Positions 10,835 to 21,164 of a DNA stretch of 64,000 bases are shown piece by piece. A program made the translations under genes and the position numbers. A model generated the notes under the pieces. That model saw only the letters and a list, made by a program, of their open reading frames with translations, was not told the origin of the DNA and did no database searches. How positions within the stretch are numbered: the stretch's first letter is position 1; every line of letters begins with the position of its first letter. Source of the DNA: Clarkia xantiana subsp. parviflora (lineage: Eukaryota; Streptophyta; Magnoliopsida; Myrtales; Onagraceae). The stretch covers positions 8,130,090 through 8,194,089 of the forward strand of contig JAPTYO010000012.1 of NCBI GenBank assembly GCA_036873135.1. Direction: 5' to 3'.

Positions 10835-11956
10835 AGCAGGCACGAATCCAGAAAATATATTGAGAGGGGGCAAAATATAGATGAACTATTCTAAAAAAAA
10901 AAAAAATCATATTATATTAATTGTTGTTTCGAACCATTCATAGTTTTAACAGAAATTTATGATAAATTTATCAATATCAATTAAAATAACAAAAAAAAAT
11001 TGTAGCGAATAATTGAACAAAGATTAACAACTATTTAATAAAAATATATTGATTAGTGGTCTCATATCAATTGGCTTAATGAAAAAGTTACTAGATTTTT
11101 TTTGCCACTAATTACTAGCTAGAATTTCTAAACTCAAATAATTTCAATATATCCATTAGCAATCTAGCCAATTTTATTTTCCTCACAATATAAGTCCACT
11201 TTAGTTTACATTTTGTTCTTAAATTGACTAATAAATATAATATATAAAACAATAACTAAAAGTTTAGCAGTAGCACTAGAGACTAATCGTCAATTCTCAA
11301 TTCCATGTCAACAATCAAAAGCACCTCAGCAATTTATTTATTTGAAAGTAAAATCTAGTTAGAGTTCTAACCTCAATTCAATTATTTTCTCTAATTAACA
11401 TTCACAATCACTTAAACCTTTTATATACTTGTATTTCCCTAAATTGAATGTAGAAGTTAACTCAAGATCAAGAAGAATGCACAATACATGAAGTACCTTT
11501 TAGCGTGATTGTTGTAATTACCAAATGGGTGTCTTAAAAACTCTTCTATAATTGATCCCGGTTGTGATTTCTAGCCAATTGGAAATCAGTTGTGAGGTAG
11601 AAAAATGACAATTAGAGATTATGAGAATAAGAAAATCACCAATCTTTTCTTTGTAGCTGAAAAACAATAACTTTAGTGATATATTGTTTCTTTAAATCTA
11701 TTTTTCAAATCTAAAATTATCCACGACAATTTCCTTTTGTTTAGTGAATTCTATCTCTATTTTTGTTAAATATTAACAGCTATTAAAGACAAATCTGAAT
11801 TAATAATTTTATTTTCTAAATAAAGAGTGAGCAAGATTGCAACTTTCCTACTTCTAATGTTTCTTTAGTTACTATTGGGTCCTTATCTCTATTGTAGTTT
11901 AGTAGAATTCCAGGAGGGGCAATGGGCCCTCCTCGCCCCAACGTGGACTCGTGGGT
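10835..11956. mobile_element. Non-autonomous hAT-like element, 1.1 kb
   Basis: Imperfect terminal inverted repeats: the left end reads agcaggcacgaatccag, and the right end on the minus strand reads acccacgagtccacg. Flanks are catatacc on the left and tatatacc on the right, a 7-of-8 match as expected of an aged 8-bp hAT duplication (7 identical bases at 10828-10834 and 11957-11963). Subterminal G-runs (gagagggggcaaaa; aggaggggcaatgggccctc) sit at both ends. The interior is AT-rich without a transposase frame, so it would depend on a transposase supplied in trans. Confidence 0.5.
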
Positions 11957-11963
11957 ATATACC

Positions 11964-13199
11964 AGTATCTATATATAATATAATTTCAATGAAACATCTA
12001 TCATTTTGACAAATAAGTTTTTGAGTTGCTTTGTTGTACAAATGAAATGTTTTCATTGGATATTGAATTTTTATATGTTACATTTGATTAGTTACATTTC
12101 CATGTAGATCTCAACAAGTTATAGATTTCTTCCAAATCACCAAAATCATTCTTACGAGCCGTTACATTTGATTGAACCGTTACGTTTTATTTTTCAATCT
12201 CATTTTCAACTTTAATTTTTTTTTTTGTCTTCACTCAATCGATTCACTTTATAAACCTATTTTCATAGTATAGGTAGCCTCTATATATATATAGATGTAT
12301 ATAGTATTACATAAAAGAAACAAACCATCAAATTAAATAAAAAAAATAGTATGGGTTCACTTAAAAAAACGATCATCATTCTACGGATCCATTTAATTAC
12401 GTTATATGTATTTAAAAGTTAATTATATTCAACCACTCATATTTACACCAATTATTTTAAAGCAAAACTCATCATACGGTTTAATGTACATGATGTCCAA
12501 CTATATTGTTAAACAGAGTCATCTCATGCCTTGTGATGATTTGCTGACAAAGTCAATGCAACATATTTTATATAATGAAGCTAAAACATGATAATGTCTA
12601 GATTAAGCAACATGATTGTTTTTTTTTAATGCAGAATCCAAGTTGGTGGTCATTATATGGACATTTGAGGATATTTATAACCTAATCGGAAAACTGATAC
12701 ATGTTGTTAAATTAATTTGTAAAAACAAATTTTAATACACATTTGGTTTAGTATACGAAAAAGTAACAAAAAATTATATGATAAAAGAAATACTATTTTC
12801 TTTAAAGTATATGTTTTAGTTTCACGCAGTATAATTAAGCGTAATAGTTCATCATTCTTACATTTTCGATTAGTAAAATAATTTATCAGTTTATATGCAT
12901 ATTTTAAATCTCTTTAACTGTTTTGTCGAAACATCTCTTAACTTAATTAAATATAATAGTAAAATATTACAAATATATCTATTTACGTGCAAAACATATT
13001 TAGGTACAAATATATATAACCATTTACGTAAATATATATCTATTTAGGTGACATATTGAAATTATATTATATATAGATAGATTATTAAAGTAGCATAACG
13101 CAGATTGTTAGATATGACTTTTTTTTTTAATCATTTTATATTAAACAAAATTACTTATAATAGTAATATTATATAATAAATATTATGAATAATTTCACA
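11964..13199. other. AT-rich intergenic DNA, nothing recognised
   Basis: No gene, terminus or clear repeat seen. The open frame near 12406-12591 has no recognisable motif and average local composition. Confidence 0.55.
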
Positions 13200-13768
13200 G
13201 TAATAATTAATCAAACTAAATTATAACATGTTGTAAAAATAGAGATCGATTATATGAATAAATCGAGATGTGTAATATATATATATATATTCGCCACATA
13301 ATAGATGTTATTATAAAATAATATTGCATAATTGATTATTATACTATCGTCTAAAAGTGCATTATCTAGATATCAATTGTTAAGTTTTCATTAATTTTAT
13401 CGTTTTTTTTAATAACCGTATAAACACTAACAATTCATCAATATAATAATATTGTAGGTTACATAAACAAAATTAATTTTACATTTATAAATCAATAAAA
13501 TTATTGTTAATTGTTAAATAAACTTACAAAGAAAAAATGAAACTATTTTTAAGATTGAATGAGGGGTTTGATTCAGAAATTTATAAATAGGCTTTATGAA
13601 ACATAACTTTATATTTATATTATTTTTCATGGAAAAACCAATTAAATCCACTCTTACTTGTAATTTTTTTTTTATATAAACAATTTTAGTGATTTTATAT
13701 TATAACTATTTGAATATATCTTTGCATACCGTGCAAAGCGTGGACTAAATATCTAGCTAGTATATAAT
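13200..13768 (-). mobile_element. Helitron-like repeat copy
   Basis: The right edge read on the minus strand is 'ctagctagatatttagtcca' followed by 'cgctttgcacgg', the same kind of end as at 3585 and 56659. The body contains 'ttgtaaaaatag', a TA run, 'aatagatgtta', 'ataattgattattata' and 'cattaattttatcg'. These recur in order at 63390-63780, so this is a family with several copies in the window. No coding sequence. Confidence 0.4.
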
Positions 13769-14232
13769 ATACACATTAAGAAAAACCACTTAAGCCAATT
13801 AAGAAAAAATTAATTTGATTATATTTTACAATTGTATATGTATATGCACATAATGTTAAGACTAATTTAGTTATATCACTATTCAAAATAAACTAAGTAT
13901 TTTTGAAATAAAAAATATGCTAAAACTGAAAAAAAAATGAAAGAACCATTTTTCACAATAAATCATTCTTTGTATCATAATATTTATTCGTGAAAATGTA
14001 TTAGTATTATTGGTTCTTAAAGTATCATCATGAGCTTACATCGATATGCATTAGAAATACATTAATACTGTTAGTTAAATTTCAAAACATGATCATGTGA
14101 TTCCGATGATTTTTTTTTTCTCGGTCCATCTAGAATTTATTTTAAACAGATTATTTTTAAACTTGATATAATTTTTTTTTTTTACAATTTAAGTTAATTT
14201 TAGTATTCGGAACCGCTTAAGATATTAATTAA
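13769..14232. other. AT-rich spacer
   Basis: No feature recognised beyond the short similarity to the outside flank at 10473. Confidence 0.5.
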
Positions 14233-14300
14233 TAGTTTATTAGCATAATGGTAAAGACGTGTCTTTTATGCATTAAATTGTAGGTTCGATTCTTTGCAGT
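14233..14300 (+). repeat. tRNA-derived SINE head or tRNA pseudogene
   Basis: Contains an A-box-like stretch (tagcataatggta, 14241-14253) and, about 30 nt on, a B-box-like stretch (ggttcgattc, 14283-14292): the two internal RNA polymerase III promoter elements in order and near the tRNA spacing. The rest does not form a convincing cloverleaf and the 3' side is AT-rich. I read it as a degenerate tRNA or tRNA-derived SINE head, not a functional tRNA gene. Confidence 0.45.
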
Positions 14301-14639
14301 GACAATTTGTAATTTTTTTTCTTCAAATATTTAGAAATAATAAATTACAACATAACCCTAAGTTAATTAATTACAATAATTAATTCAGTCAATGTTAAGA
14401 AGGGTATTTGTGTAAAACAAAGTTCTGCCTTAGCAATAGAAGATACCCAATTGGCGGTTACAGAATGGCTTTTGGCCATTATATAATAAATATAATAAAT
14501 GAAACCTGCCAAGACTCTTATTATATTATTATTAGGTCTTATTATAAATAGATAAATATATGCAGTCCTCTTCGACATCTAGCGTTCACATAAATTTAAA
14601 ATGATAATATTTTAAAGGGTTGATTGCTAAGAAAATATA

Positions 14640-15200
14640 TTTCTAAGCTTGTGGCAAATCTTCAATAAATATTCGGCTCGGACTACTTTTTGGCGCTACC
14701 CTTTAATGGGATCATCGAGGCTCTCTCATAGCGGCCACTCACTCAGCTCTATCGGCATGCAACTCTCTTTTAGCTGAAACCCTAACTTGTAGAACTGACA
14801 TTCTCTTAGTTGCAGCAAGACCATCGACACCAACCCCAATGGTGTTTCTGACGTTCTCTCTTCTGCTGTCTAGATTAATTAAATTCTTAGAGTCTAGTCT
14901 TTCTCTTTTTAGTGTCATCGTTGATATTAAATCTCTAAATCAGTCGGATTTTTTTCCTTCTCACATGTACTTAGGAATGTTATCCTCGCGACAAACTCTT
15001 TTATTAAAGAAGCATCACGTATCAATGTTACGTGAATTTGGCTTTCGCCACTTATCTCGGGATGCTTATTTGTGCCATTGTCTTTATAACAAACTCTGTT
15101 TGGCTTGTTTTATTGATGTTTACACAAAAAAAAAATCTAGCTTTATGAATTATATTAAAATAATAAATAATTTTTTTTTCTTTAATTTTACATTTTAGCA
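14640..15200 (+). other. GC-richer segment, possible degraded gene start
   Basis: This stretch is less AT-rich than its surroundings. It contains 'gaaaccctaac' at about 14777 (the telo-box-like motif found in many plant 5' leaders), a CT-rich run and an ATG near 14839 opening a 119-codon frame. The frame shows no domain I recognise and ends in AT-rich sequence. It could be the 5' remnant of a host gene or chance. Confidence 0.2.
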
Positions 15201-15550
15201 TTTTTTGGCCAATTACATTAGTAGCTTTAATTTACGTAAGTAATACTGGTATAATACTTTAGTAGAACATTTCTTTACGATTGAAAATTGAATTTTCTGA
15301 ATGGAATAATCAATTAGACAAAATTTAAGTGGCAAAAAAAACATACTTTTGGTATAAAAAAATGTAGCATTTGGTCAAATACTATAAAACTTCAGTGATA
15401 TTCGGATTCAGTACGATCACATTGTAAAATTTTCACGAAGACGACAGTGCCCATAGGTATGTATCTTGTACATTCAAAGTTTTTATTTATTTATTTATAG
15501 AAAGACCACATATATTCAATACAAACAAATCCATTACAACCTAAGATAAC
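15201..15550. other. AT-rich left flank of copia-B
   Basis: AT-rich with a tttatttattta run near 15485. The five bases before copia-B (ataac) do not match the five after it (gtttc). Confidence 0.6.
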
Positions 15551-16110
15551 TGTTAGCATATGGTAACATGGCGCCGTAATAGGAGCCCGTTAATTAAGGG
15601 AATTACCTAAGTTAATTAGGTAATTGTCAATCTGGGCTAATTGGGCCAAATACAATTAGTAATTGACAAGGGAGGCCTTAAATGGGCCTCCCCCCTTTAT
15701 TCATGGTTCGGCCGAAACCCTAGTACCACATTGGTTGGAGTTGCCTTTTGGCAACTCCACCCAATACTATATATAGGGGTGACTCCTAATGGTTTATACA
15801 CACAATTAAGAACAAGGATCTCTATTGAGAAAACTTGTCACCCTAGTCTAATATTTCGGCACCATCACATCAAGTCTGAGGTTCCATCTCCGTTGAAGAA
15901 TCGATCAGAGGTCTTGTTGTGGAGCTAATCGCGTGAGACTTCTTCTAACGAAGAACTTGCACGTGATTCCGACCGGAGGATCAGAACTCCCTCCACATCG
16001 TTCTTGGGCAGAAAAGCTAAAAGGTATGTGTACTAATTCCGCTGCGTAGATTAGATTTCTTGCTAGTACACATTTAGCATTCCGTAGTATTACGTCCCCG
16101 TAATCCAACA
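15551..16110 (+). repeat. copia-B 5' LTR
   Basis: TGTTAGCATATGG to CCAACA. Contains a TATA-like box (actatatatagggg, about 15764-15777), the expected promoter of the element. The LTR at 34271 is very similar; differences seen include aacatg/gacgtg and taggag/taagag. Confidence 0.93.
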
Positions 16111-16111
16111 G

Positions 16112-16130
16112 TGGTATCAGATCCTGGTTA
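16112..16130 (+). promoter_or_regulatory. copia-B primer-binding site
   Basis: tggtatcagatcctggtta starts one base after the LTR. The first ten bases match the methionyl-tRNA-type copia primer site. Confidence 0.8.
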
Positions 16131-18493
16131 GGAGTTCTTAAAATTTTGATAAACTAATGTTCTTGAAATTTCACAAAAACCGAAAATTTTGATGTTTATG
16201 AACACCATGAAGAAATCCGAAATTTTTAGCTATTTTTATGTGTTTGATCTTTAAAAACTTTAAATTTTCGAATTTTACATGTTTTTATAGATCATAGCCG
16301 AAAATTTTGGTTTAAATATGAGTTTGATGTTCATAATCTTCAAGAACACCATGAGTTTTATCAAGAACAAAATTTGGATTCTTGATTAATGTAGTATTTT
16401 ATCTTAAAATTTGACAACTTTTCCAACTCTTTGTGTTTGTGCCGAAAACCCTAGGGGTATTTTAGGTAAAATTTTTAATTTTCTTGGTCACCAAGTTATT
16501 AAACTTTCGGCACAATTATTTTAATATATATGTTGTCATTTTTAAATTTTATTAATAGGTAACTATATATCTATAAGTTTGAAAATAAGGATAGGTTCTA
16601 ATATAATATTGTAAAGGATATTAACTATCAATATATGTGGATTAAAATAGGGATAATATATATATTGATAGATTTAGTTACCATTAAACAATTGAGAAGA
16701 TATATTGTCTACATATTTTAATTCCTAAAAGATATATTTGACAATAATATATATATATATGGTTTGGCCGAATTTTATATATATATTATATTTTGTTAAT
16801 TGATTTACATCTTAGTGATAAAATCTTGACAATATATATATATATATATATATATATGTTTAGCCGAATTATATATATATATTAGCAATATTGAAAATTA
16901 TTTTAAATAATTAATATTTCTTGGTGACTAAGTTAAGTTTTTAGTGGACTTTAAAACCCTACTTAGCCCACAAGACATATTTCTGCCGAACCCTAGGGTT
17001 TATGGGCCGGTCCAATTGCTAAACCGGAACCGATAAAATCAATCCGGGTTTTCTTAATTGGGTCGACCTAGTCGGGTCGGGTCGGACCGTAGTAACTAAA
17101 TTGAACCTAACCTAACCAGTTTTGAGTGATAAACCGAACCACAATCTTATTTTATTGAACCGTTTTAGACCAAACCGGAATTTTTAAAATCAGACCGAGT
17201 TGAACCGGATTTTAAAATTTGGACCGAACCATTTTTAAAATTTTCGATTTTTTTTTTAATTTTTCAATAAAATGATGTCAAATTTAAATCCAAAATGTTT
17301 TCGAACCTTAAAATTAGCCTAAACAGTGCTCTTAGGGTTTGTGTTTTAATACACGGTTTCAATCAAAACCCTAATGCCTGGTTTCGATTATGGAGATGGA
17401 TCTCGGACTTGCATATTTTTTGGACTGGATTAAATTAGTGGGCTGATTTGCAATTGTTTACTTTCTGCTACATATATATTAGAATTGTCGACTTGAATCA
17501 GTCAAGCTAGCTGGATATTATTTGCGAGCATTGAGCTCTGAGATTTAAATATATGTATTGCGCAATAGGATAGACATGCTATGCTGATTGAAAGTGCCTA
17601 GAATCCATGTCTAGAAATTCGCATGATTGATTGTAAGCATGAATTGCAAAACAGCCCCTAATATTTTCAAAGCGTTTTATAAAACCGAAAATTCCAGTCG
17701 CCAATTATGCATGATGTGTGCGGACATTGCAAGTTTTGACGCGTATGCTAGGATGTTCACAATAGAACGTATGTGATAATTTACTTTACGTAGAATTATG
17801 TATGCTAGGACATTAGACGCATGACGCGTAAGCATGTTATGTTCGATATTTATGGCATGGTATGATGATTTGCTAGATGTAGTATAATTATAAATATGCA
17901 TGCGTAAATTATCGAATAATTTTACAAAATCATAAGGGCCTTGGGAAAGCCAAGATCAGGTATGCTTATTTGAGAATTCCCGTTCCGGTAATTTGCAATA
18001 GAATAATCGTTTTCAAAAGACTGATCTATTAGATTGAAAACGACAATAGTGTGAATTCTTTCACGACACCCACTTCCTCGATTTACTGAAGGTTGGTTTG
18101 GTTTAGTGACTGAAGAATCACTATTCGTCGTATTCCATCATAATAGATAATCCGATGTTTTCAATTCTGTCAAAATGTTGTTGTCTTCCTAAATTAGCAT
18201 AATTATCAATGTATAGTTTTCATGGCTATGTCGGTACACTTCTATGAACCTTGAAATCTTGATGGTATAAATTATGATGAACATAAGTAATATGTATTGG
18301 ACTCCTCTCTGCTACGATTCCGAAAAGCGGAGAGGACAACTACGAATGAATATGGTAGTTCGTATGATTTTGACAATGAGAGATGAACGTGAAAGTTTAT
18401 TTCCCAAGAATTGGAGTAGGTTCTTTGATAATGAATGCATATGTGGTGATACATTCAACCCTGGTTTAAGGGGGTTGAAGAAGACTTCAATTG
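16131..18493 (+). other. copia-B upstream internal region, non-coding
   Basis: About 2.4 kb without a credible gag frame. It includes repeated 'ccgaaaattttg' words, TA runs near 16750-16870, and a stretch around 16990-17240 rich in 'aaccg' words. It may be the long leader of a non-autonomous derivative or a decayed gag region. It stops at the Tat-1 insertion. Confidence 0.55.
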
Positions 18494-19280
18494 TGTTTCG
18501 ACCAAGTTATTGCGGACTGTCCGCTGGATAACTAGTCGGGGTCTTCGGGTTGGATGCGAGCTAAGTCCGCCTTCTGAGGTCGTGTGCGGGCCTTAGTTTT
18601 GTCTCCTGAATGGGGGCAGTTCCTTCCAACTCTCTAACAGGACGTCCGTCGGCACCTGCAAAGGAGCGTTACCAAGCAGTCCCCGTGGAGAGGGGGGGGG
18701 TGCTTGGTATGCTCACTCCGACGCTCAACATCAGTAGTTTTCTAGAGAGAGAAAGAGAGGGTTTTTTAGAGAGAAGTCAGAGCTTTTCCCGAGCTTGCCC
18801 AAAGTGATTTTGGAATGAGTTGAAAATGTTTACCCCCAAGGTGGCTATTTATAGGCCATCTTGGACCGTAAACCGGTTTTGACCCGGTTCAATGTGGAAA
18901 TGTGAACCGGGATGCAGGGGTAAGCTTTGGGAAAAGGGGCTCTGACGTGCGTCTCAGGCGGCTGTCATAAACGGGACGCGCGCGCCGCTGAAACAAAGGT
19001 CTTGGACATATAGGAGTTAGTATAAAAATCGGGTCTCCGTATACGTCTAGGATGAAAAATGGGGGGTGTGCGCGACACCCCCCGGGTGTTGGACTTACCC
19101 GGAATTCCGGGTAAGCTAGGCTTACCCGGATTTTCCGGGTAAGCCCCCCGGGGCGCCGGGCAAGTTCGCGACTTGCCCGGTTTACCCCGGTTAGCTTGAA
19201 ATTGGGTTTCACTAAGGGCCTCGTGCGAATGTGAGGTCCGAATAATTAAAACCGAGCCCGGATCACGTGTATGTCCATCA
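18494..19280 (-). repeat. Tat-1 3' LTR, 787 bp
   Basis: Begins TGTTTCGACC and ends CCATCA on the plus strand. On the minus strand it reads TGATGGACATAC onward, with a TATA box (cctataaatagcc, complement at about 18843-18855). Two adjacent perfect palindromes of the form ttacccgg...ccgggtaa lie near 19095-19145. The G run near 18692 has 9 residues, against 11 in the other LTR. Confidence 0.95.
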
Positions 19281-19293
19281 CTTGCCCCCGAGT
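19281..19293 (-). promoter_or_regulatory. Tat-1 polypurine tract
   Basis: On the minus strand actcgggggcaag lies directly before the 3' LTR, the expected site for plus-strand priming. Confidence 0.75.
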
Positions 19294-21164
19294 TAAACAA
19301 TGGCTTGACCTTTGTTTAACTCTATTATAAGATAGGGCATATGCGTGATTCGGGCCGTCCGCTCACCTTGAGTTTTAACCTACCAAGGGTGGATGCGCGC
19401 GGCTCCGACAAATTCCTTGCCTTAGTTTTTGAGATGGTCATGCTTGGTAACTGCATGAAGGGTTAGTAGCACAACAGACTACGAATAATATGAAAAGTAT
19501 GATTGTTTGGAGAATTAAGGTGCGAGCACGCATGAAATTTTTCGAACTCGTACGATGAGCTAATAAATACGGAACGTTCATGATACGACTAAGTGTATCA
19601 AAATGATAATAAATCATGCAAGTCTTGAAAAAATGTTTTTCGTGTAGTGCGATAGTTTTTGGGAGCTCGTCGTTTGAGACGGTCGTCTTGACGGCGAGAC
19701 GACGGTTTTGAGTGAATGAGATAGGGCCGAGTTTTGGAAAATCACATGCAACGGCCCTAATACGAAAAATCATAAACTCAACGTTTTCGAAAAGTTGAGG
19801 ATATTTGAAATGACTTAGTTAAATTTATCCAAGTCACTTGATAGTTAAAAACCCAAGCCATCAACAATTAAAAAAATGAATGGTGGATAGGAATGTACCT
19901 CCTTGATGTATGGTACTCACCATGTTGTGTAGTCCCTTCTCCTCCATGATAGTTTATAAAACTATCAACTTTTGAATTGGTTGTGGTGAGAGTTTTGGAG
20001 GAGCTAAGGTAGGGATTTTGGGAGTTCACTTTTGGGTGCAAGGGAGACCACATTCCGGCCGGCCACCACCAGGAGCATCACCGGCAAAGTCAGGGCGGCG
20101 CAGCGGCGGCGAGGCGGCGGCGGCAGCGGCGGGTCCGGCGGCTGCAGCGGGCGGCGGCTGCTCCTCTTCTTGGTTCGATTTTTAGCCCGATTCGATCCGA
20201 TTTCGAGTCCTTTTTGTCGAGCATCGATTGGTAACGTCCTCCACTCACTTTTCTTGAGGTTGATTAGACCTATAGGGCTGCACATTTGAATTTCAATAAG
20301 GTGCCTTGTAGGTGTTTGATAAAATGCATGAGTGAAGTTTTTGCTTGATTTTCAAAATTTGCTTTTGGCTAAGCTCTAGGTGTAAATAGATAGAGTTAAG
20401 GATAGCGAACTCCCTTTGTGAAGAGGTTCCTAGGTTCCGATCAACCGAGGGGGAATCGCGGGGGTTCGAAATAGAAGTTTTTCGAGCGAAAAGCTTGACC
20501 CCTTGTATCTTGATATGGGTAACTTGAAATGATGTTTCCTATTGTGATAAAGCCCCCTTGATTGTTTGTGAGTGGATTGCCATGCCCCCGGAGCTTAGGT
20601 GAATGCTTGGTAGTTTGCCTTCGTTAGTGGCTTAGTTGACCCGAGTGTTTTTCGGGTTGTTCGGGGAGGGGTAAGTCCCTTTGTGGCGTGTAACGGGCTT
20701 GCTTGAGTGCATTTTAACTGGTTGTATGTGCCCCCGGAGCCTTGAGCCATTCTAAGGATGAAATTTGACCAAAAGGTGGTCGGATGGCATTTTGGTAATT
20801 ATAACCAACTTTGTATGCCTTTGATTTCTTTAGCTCTTGAACTTGTCGCTTTGTAGAGCGCTTGGATACCTGTGACACATTGCACAAATATATGAAAATT
20901 TGATTAGTAATTGGCCTAGGCCTTTGATGAGCGTAAGGATTTTTGGCTCCCGAGCGGGAGGATCCCTAGCTGTTCGTATGCGGACGGTTGGTCCGTTAGG
21001 TTGAATGTCCTTGCAAGAGGACTTTGATGAGTGTGATTGATGTGTTGCCTTGGTTTTTGATTGAGTTGGTGTATGGTTTTTGCAGGGCTTGGTCGACGAG
21101 CTTGCAGGCGCCCGACTCTGATACTTAGGATATTCTCAGAAACTGTCACTCTCGAACTGCTGAC
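19294..21164 (+). promoter_or_regulatory. Leader and possible promoter of the antisense gene
   Basis: About 1.9 kb upstream of the antisense ATG with no convincing protein. A hairpin containing a TATA-like core (gatagtttataaaactatc) lies at about 19948-19966. From about 20040 to 20230 there is a strongly GC-rich, ggc-repeat stretch like a plant 5' leader. It ends in a good splice donor (attg/gtaacg, about 20230), and a matching acceptor (tttttgcag/gg) occurs near 21085. I infer an untranslated first exon and a leader intron of about 850 nt. This is not demonstrated. Confidence 0.35.

Noticed and set aside
14839..15198. 119-codon plus-strand frame after a telo-box-like motif
   Set aside because: No domain recognised and the end is low-complexity Phe-rich; not reported as a gene.
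15551..16110. Reading copia-B as two solo LTRs
   Set aside because: The left LTR has a primer site and the right a purine tract, each on the inner side, with matching RT remnants between them.
20004..20289. Open frames on both strands in ggc-rich DNA
   Set aside because: Low-complexity GC composition keeps stops rare; better read as a leader of the antisense gene.
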